Assembly (NCBI RefSeq): GCF_000725125.1
Contig: NZ_JFCB01000008.1
Span: 124,001-188,000 of the forward strand
Direction of reading: 5' to 3'
DNA from: Streptomyces toyocaensis
Lineage (GTDB): Bacteria; Actinomycetota; Actinomycetes; Streptomycetales; Streptomycetaceae
Length of the DNA stretch: 64,000 nucleotides
The position numbers were made by a program, and so were the translations under genes. The notes under the pieces were generated by a model, which ran no database searches, was not told the origin of the DNA, and worked only from the letters and a program-made list of their open reading frames with translations. Positions 1 through 8,681 of this stretch are shown one piece after another; positions within the stretch are counted from its first letter, which is position 1, and each line of letters begins with the position of its first letter.

Positions 1-202
1 GCCCGACACACCGTTCACCGATCTGTGCGCGATCAGCGCCCGCGTGCCGCACCCCGTCGCGGTGCTCGACACGCAGGACGCGCTCGTCGGGGTCGTGCCC
101 CGGCAGCGCCTCGTCGGCTTCCTCGGCGACGAGGAGTCCGACCCCGGGGTCTGCGACACCCCGCGCGACAAGGGCGGCGAGAAGGTGATGGCCCGTGCCT
201 AG
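1..202 (+). CDS. Glycine betaine/proline ABC transporter ATP-binding protein, C-terminal end (partial)
   Basis: Only the last 66 codons are inside the window, ending at TAG 200-202. The visible residues read like the second half of a CBS domain (LVGVVPRQRLVGFL) that follows the ATPase in OpuAA/ProV proteins. CBS domains in this family sense ionic strength. The next gene starts at GTG 195, an 8-bp overlap, so the two are translationally coupled and this is the energy subunit for the permease/binding protein downstream. The Walker motifs lie outside the window, so the call rests on the CBS tail and context. Confidence 0.8.
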   Translation, partial: PDTPFTDLCAISARVPHPVAVLDTQDALVGVVPRQRLVGFLGDEESDPGVCDTPRDKGGEKVMARA

Positions 203-2813
203 GATCCCGCTCGGCGACTGGGTCAACAGCACCGTCGACTGGCTGCTCGCCAACGTCAGCTGGCTCTTCGACTTCTTCAAGGCCCTCTTCACCGGCGCCT
301 ACGACGGCGTCAACGCCGTCCTCCAGGCCCCCGAACCGCTGATCCTCTGCGGCATCTTCGCGGTCGTCGCCTTCTGGCTGCGCGGCACCTTCGCCGGTGT
401 CCTCACCTTCGTCGGCTTCGCCTTCCTGGACTCCCTCGAACTGTGGGAGGACTCGATGGTGACGCTTGCGCTGGTCATCGTCGCCACCGTCATCGCACTG
501 GTCATATCGGTGCCCCTGGGCATCTGGGCGGCCCGCTCCGACCGGGTCAGCGCCGCCGTCCGGCCGGTCCTCGACTTCATGCAGACGCTGCCCGCGATGA
601 TCTACCTCATCCCGGCGATCCTGTTCTTCGGCACCGGATCCGCCCCCGGCATCGTCGCCACCCTGATCTTCGCGCTCGCCCCGGGCGTGCGCATGACCGA
701 GCTGGGCATCCGCCAGGTCGACAAGGAACTGGTCGAGGCCGCCGAGGCGTTCGGCACCACCCCCCGCGACACCCTGTTGCGCGTCCAGCTTCCGCTGGCC
801 CTGCCGACGGTCATGGCGGGCGTCAACCAGGTCATCATGCTCGGCCTGTCCATGGCGGCGATCGCGGGCATGGTCGGTACCGGCGGCCTGGGCGGCGCGG
901 TCATCGAGGCCATCGGCCAGCTGAACATCGGCCTCGGCGCCGAGTCCGGCATCGCGATCGTCATCCTGGCGATCTACCTGGACCGCATGACCAGCGCCCT
1001 GGGCACCCAGGTCTCCCCGCTCGGCCGGCGCGCCGCGGCCAAGGCACGCGCCGCCCAGGGGCTGAGGATCTGGTCCTACCGGCCCCGCCCGCAGGTCGCC
1101 GTGATCGGTGTCGTGGTCCTCGCGCTCGTCGCGGGTGGCATGGGACTGTTCGGCGGCGGATCCAGTGGTTCCGGCAGCACAGCCGACGGCGGGAGGGTCG
1201 GTGACGGCAAGAAGATCAGCATCGGCTACATCCCCTGGGACGAGGGCGTCGCCTCCACCTTCCTGTGGAAGGAGGTCCTCGAACAGCGCGGCTTCGAGGT
1301 GGAGGCCGAGCAGTTCGAGGCCGGCCCGCTCTACACCGCGCTCGCCCAGGGCAACGTCGACTTCCAGACGGACGCCTGGCTGCCCACCACCCACGAGGCG
1401 TACTGGAAGAAGTACGGCAAGCAGCTCGACGACCTCGGCTCCTGGTACGAGGAGACCTCGCTGGAGCTGACCGTGCCGGCGTACATGGAGGACGTCGACT
1501 CCCTGGAGGACCTGAAGGGCGAGGCGTCCACGTTCGGCGGGAAGATCACCGGCATCGAGGCCGGCGCCGGCATGATGGGCCTGCTGAAGGACAAGGTGCT
1601 GAAGGACTACGGCCTGGACGAGGAGTACGAGGTCGTCGACAGCTCCACGCCGGCGATGCTGGCCGAGCTCAAGCGCGCCTACAGCAAGAAGGAGCCGCTC
1701 GTCGTCACGCTCTGGTCGCCGCACTGGGCGTACAGCGACTACGACCTGAAGAAGCTGAAGGACCCCAAGGGCTCCTGGGGCGAGGGCGACGGAGTGCACA
1801 CCGTGTCGCGCAAGGGCTTCGCCGGTGACAACCCGCTCGTCGGGAAGTGGCTGAAGGACTTCTCGATGACCGAGAAGGAACTGACAGGCCTCGAGGCCGA
1901 GATCAACAAGGCCGGCAAGGGCAGGCAGCAGGACGCCGTCCGCGCCTGGCTCGAGGACAACCCGGGCGTCGTCGACCGGATCGCCCCGGTGGGGTCCGGC
2001 TCCGGCGACACCCCCGCCGAGGCGAAGCGGACGCTGGACGTGGCCTGGTTCCCCTGGGACGAGGACATCGCCGTCACCTACCTGTGGAAGAACGTGCTGG
2101 AACGGCGCGGCTACAAGCTGAACCTCAAGCAGATGGAGGTCGGCCCGGTCTACACCGGCCTCGCCTCCGGGGACCTCGACCTCAACTTCGACGCCTGGCT
2201 GCCGTACGCGCAGAAGAACTACTGGGACAAGAGCAAGGACGACCTCACCGACCTGGGCACCTGGTACGAGCCCACCTCGCTGGAGATCGCCGTCCCCTCG
2301 TACGTCAAGGACGTCACGTCGCTCGAGGACCTCAAGGGCAAGGCCGACCTCTTCGACGGCAAGATCATCGGCATCGAGCCGGGCACCGGTGAGATGCAGC
2401 TGCTGAAGAACGAGGTCATGCCGGGCTACGGCCTTGAGGACGAGTACGAGGTCGTCGACGGCTCCACGCCGGCCATGCTGGCCGAGCTCAAGCGCGCCCT
2501 CGCCGAGAAGGAACCGGTCGCGGTCACCCTGTGGTCGCCGCACTGGGCCTACAGCGAGTACGAGCTGACCAAGCTGAAGGACCCCAGGAAGGCCTTCGGT
2601 GAGGGCAACACGATCCGCACCATCGCCAGCAAGAAGTTCCCCGAGCAGTACCCGCGGCTCACGGAGTGGATCAAGGGCTGGCACATGAGCGAGGAGGAGC
2701 TCGGCAGCCTGGAGGCGGAGATCAAGAACCGCGGCCAGGGCCACGAGGAGGAGGCGGTCGCCGCCTGGCTCCAGGAGCACCCGGACATGGTGGAGCGGAT
2801 GACTCCGCGCTGA
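195..2813 (+). CDS. Glycine betaine/proline ABC transporter permease fused to two substrate-binding domains
   Basis: 872 aa starting at GTG 195. Residues about 20-290 are an OpuAB/ProW-type permease with several membrane spans and the EAA-like loop EAAEAFGTTPRDTLLRVQLP. A further hydrophobic segment at about 303-325 leads into two consecutive OpuAC/ProX-type binding domains (about 338-605 and 612-872). Both copies keep the family landmarks: P-W-D-E near the start, DAWLP, SSTPAMLAELKRA or GSTPAMLAELKRA, and TLWSPHWAYS, which carries an aromatic ligand-cage tryptophan. The binding domains are therefore tethered to the outer membrane face rather than free lipoproteins. Role: osmoprotectant uptake (family knowledge); exact substrate is not shown. 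A strong terminator follows. Confidence 0.92.
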   Translation: MPRIPLGDWVNSTVDWLLANVSWLFDFFKALFTGAYDGVNAVLQAPEPLILCGIFAVVAFWLRGTFAGVLTFVGFAFLDSLELWEDSMVTLALVIVATVIALVISVPLGIWAARSDRVSAAVRPVLDFMQTLPAMIYLIPAILFFGTGSAPGIVATLIFALAPGVRMTELGIRQVDKELVEAAEAFGTTPRDTLLRVQLPLALPTVMAGVNQVIMLGLSMAAIAGMVGTGGLGGAVIEAIGQLNIGLGAESGIAIVILAIYLDRMTSALGTQVSPLGRRAAAKARAAQGLRIWSYRPRPQVAVIGVVVLALVAGGMGLFGGGSSGSGSTADGGRVGDGKKISIGYIPWDEGVASTFLWKEVLEQRGFEVEAEQFEAGPLYTALAQGNVDFQTDAWLPTTHEAYWKKYGKQLDDLGSWYEETSLELTVPAYMEDVDSLEDLKGEASTFGGKITGIEAGAGMMGLLKDKVLKDYGLDEEYEVVDSSTPAMLAELKRAYSKKEPLVVTLWSPHWAYSDYDLKKLKDPKGSWGEGDGVHTVSRKGFAGDNPLVGKWLKDFSMTEKELTGLEAEINKAGKGRQQDAVRAWLEDNPGVVDRIAPVGSGSGDTPAEAKRTLDVAWFPWDEDIAVTYLWKNVLERRGYKLNLKQMEVGPVYTGLASGDLDLNFDAWLPYAQKNYWDKSKDDLTDLGTWYEPTSLEIAVPSYVKDVTSLEDLKGKADLFDGKIIGIEPGTGEMQLLKNEVMPGYGLEDEYEVVDGSTPAMLAELKRALAEKEPVAVTLWSPHWAYSEYELTKLKDPRKAFGEGNTIRTIASKKFPEQYPRLTEWIKGWHMSEEELGSLEAEIKNRGQGHEEEAVAAWLQEHPDMVERMTPR

Positions 2814-2821
2814 CCGCCGCA

Positions 2822-2869
2822 CCGGCCGCCCACGGGGGCGGGCCCGGATCCGCCCCCGTGGGCGGCCGG
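2822..2869 (+). terminator. Strong hairpin terminator after the betaine transporter
   Basis: A perfect 20-bp inverted repeat (arms 2822-2841 and 2850-2869, 8-nt loop) begins nine bases after the permease stop. There is no T-tract, as is common for Streptomyces terminators. Confidence 0.85.
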
Positions 2870-3207
2870 GCCCGCCCCTCGCGCATGTCCGCGGCCGAAC
2901 GGGAACACGATAAGAATCCGGACAACCACAGAGCGCAATGCCCTGCCCGAACCTCCCCCGTGACCTTCCGCCTGGTCCGGGGAACAATGGCGGGGACACC
3001 CCTTTTCGTGTGCGCGGGGGACCGAGGGGCCCGCCGGGTGGCTGGCGAGAACTGTGAGGTCGGCACCGGTCGCGCGGGACGGCGACGTGACAGGCGCCTG
3101 AAACGGTTTGCCGAACATGCGTAGGGTGCAGACAACTCATCAAGGCAATGGGCCGGGGTGGCCGGCACCCGGGGTGCGGGACGATCGGCGAGGAGGGAGC
3201 CGAAGCG
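2870..3207. promoter_or_regulatory. Gene-free upstream region of the XRE-cupin gene
   Basis: I see no coding potential here. A -10-like TAGGGT at 3122-3127 is the best promoter candidate, which would give an mRNA leader of roughly 75 nt. AGGAGGGA at 3191-3198 is the ribosome binding site for ATG 3208. Confidence 0.4.
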
Positions 3208-3777
3208 ATGGGCGACCACAAGGAACAGCCCTTGCGGGTGGGCGCGGCCGTGCGGCGCCGCCGCCGTGCGCTGGACCTCACCCTCGCCGTCGTGGCCGAG
3301 CGCAGCGGCCTGTCCGTCCCGTTCCTGAGCCAGATCGAGAACGAGCGGGCGCGCCCCAGCCAGAACTCCCTGGAGAAGGTGGCCGACGCCCTGCGCACCA
3401 CCGCCGTGGAACTCCTCGCCGCCGCGGACCCGGCGTGCAGCGTGGACGTCGTCCGCGCCGAGGGCACGGAACCCTGGGGGGAACCCCGGGTGCGCTCCCT
3501 GGTCCGCGGCCACCACCAGATGCACGCCTCCGAGTACACCGGCGACCATGATGCCGGACGTGAACTGCAGTTCCGCAACGACCAGTTGATGTACGTGTCG
3601 GACGGCGCCGTGGAGATCGAGGCGGAGGGGCGCGCCTACCGCCTCGGCCGCGGCGACACCCTGTACCTGACCGGAGGCGTCCGGCACCGCTGGCGGGCCA
3701 CGGTCCCGGACACACGGCTGCTGGTCGTCGCCGTCGCCGAGCACATCGAGGCGCTGCGGGACAAGCCGCGCCGATGA
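3208..3777 (+). CDS. XRE-family transcriptional regulator with cupin sensor domain
   Basis: 189 aa from ATG 3208, chosen because AGGAGGGA ends about 9 nt upstream; an earlier in-frame start at 3148 lacks this. Residues about 10-66 form a helix-turn-helix (LSVPFLSQIENERARPS is the typical XRE recognition segment), and residues about 105-180 form a cupin beta-barrel (GRGDTLYLTGGVRHRW). Such HTH-cupin proteins usually control small-molecule catabolism or transport genes. The stop overlaps the next start (ATGA 3774-3777), so it is co-translated with a binding protein of the B12/siderophore fold. The ligand is unknown. Confidence 0.85.
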   Translation: MGDHKEQPLRVGAAVRRRRRALDLTLAVVAERSGLSVPFLSQIENERARPSQNSLEKVADALRTTAVELLAAADPACSVDVVRAEGTEPWGEPRVRSLVRGHHQMHASEYTGDHDAGRELQFRNDQLMYVSDGAVEIEAEGRAYRLGRGDTLYLTGGVRHRWRATVPDTRLLVVAVAEHIEALRDKPRR

Positions 3778-4508
3778 GCCGTCACCTCCGGGTCGTCTCC
3801 CTCGTCCCGTCGCTGACGGAGGCCGTGGCCCTCTCCGCGCCCGGCGCCCTCGTCGGCGCCACCGACTGGTGCACGCATCCGGCCGGGCTGGACGTCGTAC
3901 GCGTCGGCGGTACCAAGAACCCGACGGTGGACCGGATCGCCGCCCTCGCCCCCGACCTGGTGATCGCCAACGAGGAGGAGAACCGCGCGCCCGACCTGGC
4001 GGCCTTGCGCGCGGCGGGCCTCGACGTGCTGGTGACGGAGGTGCGGACGCTGCCGCAGGCCTTCGGCGAGCTCGCCCGGGTGCTCGCCGCCTGCGCCGTT
4101 GTGGCACGGCCCCGGTGGCTGGACGAGGCGGAAGCCGCCTGGGAGGCCCTGTCCCCGGCCCCGCACCGGCGGACGGCGGTCGTGCCCGTCTGGAGGCGCC
4201 CCTGGATGGTGCTGGGCCGCGACACCTTCGCCGGCGACCTGCTGTCGCGGCTGGGCGTCGACCAGGTGTACGCCGCTCACCCCGAGCGGTACCCGCGCAT
4301 CCCGCTCGGCGAACTGCGCGGGAGGGAACCCGACGTCGTCGTCCTCCCCGACGAGCCGTACCGCTTCACCGCCGACGACGGCCCCGAGGCCTTCCCCGGA
4401 CTGCCCTGCGCGCTGGTGAGCGGCCGGCACCTCACCTGGTACGGGCCGTCGCTGGCCGAGGCGCCGACGGTACTGGGGCGGGCCCTGCGCGCCGCGAGCC
4501 CCACATAA
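3774..4508 (+). CDS. Helical-backbone metal/cobalamin-type substrate-binding protein, no signal peptide
   Basis: 244 aa. The N-terminus RVVSLVPSLTEAVA and the segment ALAPDLVIANEEENR match the BtuF/TroA-like helical-backbone binding fold (PF01497 type). No signal peptide or lipobox is present, so this member is predicted to be cytoplasmic, unlike true transport receptors. It overlaps the XRE-cupin gene by 4 bp, which suggests a joint regulatory or sensing role rather than uptake; that is inference. No transporter partner lies nearby. Confidence 0.75.
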   Translation: MSRHLRVVSLVPSLTEAVALSAPGALVGATDWCTHPAGLDVVRVGGTKNPTVDRIAALAPDLVIANEEENRAPDLAALRAAGLDVLVTEVRTLPQAFGELARVLAACAVVARPRWLDEAEAAWEALSPAPHRRTAVVPVWRRPWMVLGRDTFAGDLLSRLGVDQVYAAHPERYPRIPLGELRGREPDVVVLPDEPYRFTADDGPEAFPGLPCALVSGRHLTWYGPSLAEAPTVLGRALRAASPT

Positions 4509-4511
4509 GCT
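4506..4511 (+). promoter_or_regulatory. -10 box for leaderless LysR gene
   Basis: TAAGCT sits 6 nt before ATG 4518, the spacing of Streptomyces leaderless promoters. It overlaps the stop codon of the preceding gene. Confidence 0.45.
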
Positions 4512-4517
4512 GAACCG

Positions 4518-5453
4518 ATGAGCACCACGGAGGACCACGCCGGCGACCGGCCCGTGAGCCCCGGGTCGCTGACCCACAGGGTGCCGGACCTCGGGGCGCT
4601 GGAACTGCTCCTCGCGGTGGCACGGCTGGGGAGTCTGGGCGGCGCGGCGCGCGAACTGGGCATCACCCAGCCCGCGGCGAGCAGCCGCGTCCGGTCGATG
4701 GAGCGGCAGCTGGGTGTGGCCCTCGTCGACCGCTCGCCGCGGGGGTCGCGGCTGACCGACGCCGGGGCGCTGGTCACCGACTGGGCGCGCCGGATCGTGG
4801 AGGCGGCGGAGGCCTTCGACGCCGGCGCGCAGGCACTGCGGGACCGCAGGGACTCGCGGCTGCGGGTGGCGGCGAGCATGACGATCGCCGAGTACCTGCT
4901 GCCGGGCTGGCTGCTCGCGCTGCGCGCACAGCGGCCGGACACGGCGGTGTCGCTGCTCGCGGGGAACTCGGCGGCGGTCGCGGAGCGGCTGCTGGCGGCG
5001 GAGGCGGACGTCGGGTTCGTGGAGGGACTGACGGTGCCGTCGGGACTGGACTCCGCGGTGATCGCCCATGACCGGCTGATCGTCGTGACGGCACCGTCGC
5101 ACCCGTGGGCGCGGCGGCGGCGGCCGCTCGCGGCGGAGGAGCTGGCGGCGACCGAGCTGATCCTGCGGGAGGAGGGGTCGGGGACGCGGCAGGTGCTGGA
5201 GGCCGCGCTGGGCGGGCTGGCGCGGCCGCTGATCGAGCTATCCTCGACCACGGCGGTGAAGGCGGCGGCGGTGGGGCGCGCGGGGCCGGCGGTGCTGAGC
5301 GAACTCGCGGTGGGGGAGGAGCTGGGGACGCGGCGGCTGGTACGGATTCCCGTGCACGGTGTCGCGCTCGCTCGCGATCTGCGGGCGGTGTGGACCGCGG
5401 GGCACCGGCCTGCCGGGCCGGCGCGGGATCTGTTGTCGCTGACGCGGGGGTGA
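4518..5453 (+). CDS. LysR-family transcriptional regulator
   Basis: 311 aa. Residues about 17-75 carry the LysR winged helix (LGSLGGAARELGITQPAASSRVRSME), followed by a periplasmic-binding-protein-like effector domain to about residue 290 (DVGFVEG and EEGSGTRQVLEAAL are the usual effector-domain signatures). Length is normal for the family. It starts 9 bp after the previous gene but has its own -10-like box. The target is unknown; LysR proteins often regulate a divergent neighbour, but here the next gene is convergent. Confidence 0.88.
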   Translation: MSTTEDHAGDRPVSPGSLTHRVPDLGALELLLAVARLGSLGGAARELGITQPAASSRVRSMERQLGVALVDRSPRGSRLTDAGALVTDWARRIVEAAEAFDAGAQALRDRRDSRLRVAASMTIAEYLLPGWLLALRAQRPDTAVSLLAGNSAAVAERLLAAEADVGFVEGLTVPSGLDSAVIAHDRLIVVTAPSHPWARRRRPLAAEELAATELILREEGSGTRQVLEAALGGLARPLIELSSTTAVKAAAVGRAGPAVLSELAVGEELGTRRLVRIPVHGVALARDLRAVWTAGHRPAGPARDLLSLTRG

Positions 5454-5553
5454 GCCCGGTGCGGGGGGCCGGGCGAGGGTGGGTCGCGCAGCCCGGCGCC
5501 CACGGGGTGCCGTCGCGCCCACCCGTGCCGCCCCACGGCACGATCGCCCGCGA

Positions 5554-6261
5554 CTACGGCGGCAGTGACTGCCCGCGGCCGGCGGCAGTGGCGACCAGGG
5601 CACGCATCACTCGGACGTCGTCGGCCATCTCCGGGTGCCACTGGACGCCCAGGACCCACGTCGCTCCCGGGAGCTCGATCGCCTCCACCGTGCCGTCCGC
5701 CGCGTACGCCGACGGGATCAGGCCGGTGCCCAGGCGGTCCACCGCCTGGTGGTGGTAGGTGGGTACGGAGGCCTGCCCCGGGGCGATGCCGCCGTAGAGC
5801 GTGCCGGGGACCGGATCGACCGGGTGCCGGCCGAAGATGCCCGGCACCTCCGCGTGGCCGTCGACGTGCTGGACGAGGGTGCCGCCCAGCGCGACGTTGA
5901 GGAGCTGCATGCCCCGGCAGACGCCCAGCAGCGGAAGCCCGCGCTCCAGGGCCGCTCCGATCAGCGCCAGTTCCCACGCGTCCCGGGCCCGGGCGGGCGG
6001 CCCCGTGCGCGGGTCGGGCTCGGCGCCGTAGCGGACGGGTTCCACGTCCGGGCCGCCCGCGACGACCAGGCCGTCGAGGCGTGCCACGGTCGCCGCCGCC
6101 CGGTCCGGCGCGTCCGGCGGGAGCAGCGCGGCCAGTCCGCCCGCCCGCTGCACCAGCCGCGGATAGCCGGCCGGCAGCAGCACGGCGTCCAGTCGCCACA
6201 CACCCCAGCGCACCCCGGGCTCCGCGTACGTGCTGATGCCGATCAGTGGCCTGGCCGGCAC
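5554..6261 (-). CDS. Gamma-glutamyl-gamma-aminobutyrate hydrolase family protein (PuuD-like class I amidotransferase)
   Basis: 235 aa from GTG at 6261. The nucleophile elbow GVCRGMQLLNVALGG places the catalytic Cys at residue 115; the dyad His and Glu are in VQWHPEM near the C-terminus. The family hydrolyses gamma-glutamyl amide bonds, as PuuD does in putrescine breakdown. It lies 22 bp downstream of the ethanolamine permease on the same strand and next to a GlnA4-type synthetase, so the likely substrate is a gamma-glutamylated ethanolamine product such as gamma-glutamylglycine (inference). Confidence 0.88.
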   Translation of the reverse strand: MPARPLIGISTYAEPGVRWGVWRLDAVLLPAGYPRLVQRAGGLAALLPPDAPDRAAATVARLDGLVVAGGPDVEPVRYGAEPDPRTGPPARARDAWELALIGAALERGLPLLGVCRGMQLLNVALGGTLVQHVDGHAEVPGIFGRHPVDPVPGTLYGGIAPGQASVPTYHHQAVDRLGTGLIPSAYAADGTVEAIELPGATWVLGVQWHPEMADDVRVMRALVATAAGRGQSLPP

Positions 6262-6283
6262 TCCGGCACCTCCTTTTCCGCTC

Positions 6284-7729
6284 TCAGTCCCGTGCCAACT
6301 CTGCCTCGGCCGCCGCCAGCGCCGCGAATTCCTCCTCCGGCGCCTGCGCCACCAGATGCCTGCGGCTGTACAGGCCGAAGTACGCCACGGCCACGATGTA
6401 GACGGCCAGCGCGATGAACGCCGCGGTCACGTCCACCAGGAACGTCGCCACCAGTGCCGCGCACGCGAGCACCAGCGCGACCGAGGAGGTCAGCACCCCG
6501 CCCGGCGTCCGGTACGGCCGCGGCAGCTCCGGCTCGCGGCGGCGCAGCACGATGTGGGAGAGGGACATCAACGCGTAGGAGATCGTCGCGCCGAAGACGG
6601 CGATGTTCAGCATGCGCGCGCCGTTGCCCGTCCCCGCGGCCAGGGCGAAGCCGATCGCGCCCGGCACCAGCAGTCCGAGGTACGGCGCCCTGCGGCTGCT
6701 GGTGAGCGACAGGAACCTCGGCAGGTACCCGGCGCGGGACAGCGCGAACAGCTGCCGCGAACCGGCGTAGATCAGCGAGAAGAACGACGCGACCAGCCCG
6801 GCGAGGCCCGCGTAGTTCACGATCCGGCTCAGCACCGTCGCCTCGCCGTCCGGCTGGAGCGCCTCCACCAGCGGGTTGCCCGCGTCCTGGACCGCTGCGG
6901 AGCCGCGTGCCCCGGCCGCCGCGACGAAGGTGATCACGGCCAGCACCACCAGGATGCCCATGGACCAGCGGATCGCCCTCGGCAGCGTACGGGCCGGCTC
7001 CCTGGTCTCCTCCGCGGCCAGCGGTACGCCCTCCACGCCCAGGAAGAACCACATGCCGAACGGGAACGCCGCCCAGATGCCCAGCAGCCCCATCGGCAGC
7101 CAGGAGGTCGCGCCGAGGGCCGAGGAGTCCACCGGGATGTCGTCCAGCGAGGACGCCTCGAAATCGGGCAGCGCACCCAGCGCGAACACCACCAGTGCCG
7201 CCACCGCGACGCCCGTGACGACGAAGCTGAACCGCAGCGCCTCGCCCACACCCCACAGGTGGATGCCGATGAAGACGGCGAAGCAGGTCAAGTACACCGG
7301 CCAGCCGGACTCCAGGCCGAACAGGCCCAGCGACTCGACGTAGTCGCCGATGAAGATGGAGATCGCGGCGGGTGCCAGGACGTACTCGATCAGGATCGCC
7401 GTACCGGTGAGGAACCCGCCCAGCGGGCCGAGCGCCCGGCGTGCGAAGCCGTAGCCGCCGCCCGCCGTGGGCAGGATCGAGGACAGTTCGGCGAGGGCGA
7501 AGACCATGCAGGTGTACATGGCGCCCATCAGCACCATGGCGATCGCCAGGCCGCCGAAACCGCCCTCGGCCAGGCCGAAGTTCCAGCCCGAGTAGTCGCC
7601 GGACACGACGTAGGCGACACCGAGGCCGGTCAGCAGCACCCAGCCGGCGCTGCCGCGGCGCAGCCTCCTGCGCTCCAGGTAGTCGTCCGCCTCACCGGCG
7701 GGTTCACGGGACGTGGGTGGAAGGCTCAC
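6284..7729 (-). CDS. Ethanolamine permease (APC superfamily)
   Basis: 481 aa. I chose GTG 7729 because GGGGAG lies about 9 nt upstream; the reading frame stays open further upstream without such a site. About 12 hydrophobic segments are visible. GVAYVVSGDYSGWNFGLAEGG near the N-terminus and ALGPLGGFLTGTAILIEY resemble the ethanolamine permease subgroup of amino acid/polyamine/organocation transporters. It is followed by the PuuD-like hydrolase and lies close to the glnA4-like gene. S. coelicolor has been reported to lack a specific ethanolamine permease, so its presence here is informative. An amino acid substrate is the alternative. Confidence 0.85.
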   Translation of the reverse strand: MSLPPTSREPAGEADDYLERRRLRRGSAGWVLLTGLGVAYVVSGDYSGWNFGLAEGGFGGLAIAMVLMGAMYTCMVFALAELSSILPTAGGGYGFARRALGPLGGFLTGTAILIEYVLAPAAISIFIGDYVESLGLFGLESGWPVYLTCFAVFIGIHLWGVGEALRFSFVVTGVAVAALVVFALGALPDFEASSLDDIPVDSSALGATSWLPMGLLGIWAAFPFGMWFFLGVEGVPLAAEETREPARTLPRAIRWSMGILVVLAVITFVAAAGARGSAAVQDAGNPLVEALQPDGEATVLSRIVNYAGLAGLVASFFSLIYAGSRQLFALSRAGYLPRFLSLTSSRRAPYLGLLVPGAIGFALAAGTGNGARMLNIAVFGATISYALMSLSHIVLRRREPELPRPYRTPGGVLTSSVALVLACAALVATFLVDVTAAFIALAVYIVAVAYFGLYSRRHLVAQAPEEEFAALAAAEAELARD

Positions 7730-7861
7730 AGGGCGACTCCCCAGGGCGATGACGCGGTAAATGGAACGGATCCAGACCTTTGTGGGCCCATACCTTCGTG
7801 GCCCGGGCACCGTGAGCGCAAGCCCCGTGCGTCACCCCGAGGTGCCCCGCGTGTCACGTCC
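7730..7861. promoter_or_regulatory. Promoter region of the ethanolamine permease with possible regulator half-sites
   Basis: This 132-bp gap contains AGACCTT at 7774-7780 and ATACCTT at 7790-7796, two near-direct repeats 16 bp apart. ATACCTT also occurs at 8634-8640 before the glnA4-like gene, so these could be half-sites for the FadR-type regulator next door. Weak evidence. Confidence 0.3.
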
Positions 7862-8596
7862 TCACGCCAGGAACCCCCGCAGCAGCGCCGCCGTCCCCGC
7901 GCAGTGCTCGCGCATCATCTCCCTCGCCCCGTCCGCGTCCCCCTCCAGCACCGCCCCGACCAGCGCCGCGTGCTGCAGCTGGGAGTGCTCCAGGTTGCGC
8001 ACCAGCAACGGTATGCAGTCCAGCAGGTCGTTCACCGTCGCCCGCACCGCCGCGTACTGCGCCGTCAGCGTCGGTGAGCCGCACAGCTCCGCCAGCGTGA
8101 GATGGAACAGGGTGTCGAGGCGCCGGTAGTCGCCCAGCGGAGCCTCCTGCGTCCCGTTCAGCGCCTCGCGCAGCCGGGCCGCCTGCTGGTCCGTCAGCCC
8201 GTGCGCCGCGCACAGCCCCGCCGCCCCCACCTCCAGCACCTCCCGGAAGCGCAGCACGTCCTCGATGTCCACCTCGGCGATCCGCCGCCGCAGCTCCTCC
8301 TCGCCCGTGTCCGTCGGGCGGGGCAGGACGAACGTGCCGCCGTACCGCCCGCGCCGCGACTCCACCAGACCCTGGTCCTGGAGCACCTTCAGCACCTCGC
8401 GCAGCGTCACCCGGCTGATCCCCAGCCGCTCCGCCAGCTCCCGCTCGGCCGGCAGCCGCTCCCCGCCCGCCACCAGGCCCAGCCGCACCACCTGGAGGAT
8501 CTGCTCCAGCGCCTCCTCGAAGCCGTTGCCCGCGCGGACCTGCCGCAGCACCGGTGCCAGGCGGTCCCCCACCGCGCCGATCTCGTCCTCCGGCAT
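7862..8596 (-). CDS. epuRI: FadR/GntR-family regulator, EpuRI-like repressor of ethanolamine use
   Basis: 244 aa from ATG 8596, which has GGAAGGGGG 8 nt upstream; a TTG at 8617 is less likely. Residues about 38-95 are the winged helix (LPAERELAERLGISRVTLREVLKVLQDQGLV), and residues about 112-240 are an all-helical FCD effector domain. In S. coelicolor the regulator in this position (SCO1614, EpuRI) represses glnA4, recalled from the published work on ethanolamine use. It is divergent from the glnA4-like gene with an 85-bp gap and probably controls it. The name is by position and family. Confidence 0.82.
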   Translation of the reverse strand: MPEDEIGAVGDRLAPVLRQVRAGNGFEEALEQILQVVRLGLVAGGERLPAERELAERLGISRVTLREVLKVLQDQGLVESRRGRYGGTFVLPRPTDTGEEELRRRIAEVDIEDVLRFREVLEVGAAGLCAAHGLTDQQAARLREALNGTQEAPLGDYRRLDTLFHLTLAELCGSPTLTAQYAAVRATVNDLLDCIPLLVRNLEHSQLQHAALVGAVLEGDADGAREMMREHCAGTAALLRGFLA

Positions 8597-8681
8597 GTCG
8601 CCGTGCCCCCTTCCCAAGCAATGGTCCTCAGCAATACCTTATGGCTCCCGGCTGACCGAAGAAGCCCGAGGAGGCTCTCCC
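8597..8681. promoter_or_regulatory. Divergent promoter/operator region between epuRI and glnA4 homologues
   Basis: The AT-richest part, 8617-8640, has two AGCAAT direct repeats (8617-8622 and 8630-8635) and a GGT-N10-ACC arrangement ending in ATACCTT (8634-8640). This is a plausible FadR-family operator. GAGGAGG at 8668-8674 is the ribosome binding site of the synthetase gene. Confidence 0.4.

Noticed and set aside
33..3578. Very long open frame on the minus strand opposite the betaine transporter
   Set aside because: High GC leaves antisense frames open; its composition (runs of Gly, Arg, Val without domain motifs) and the clear betaine permease on the plus strand mark it as a shadow.
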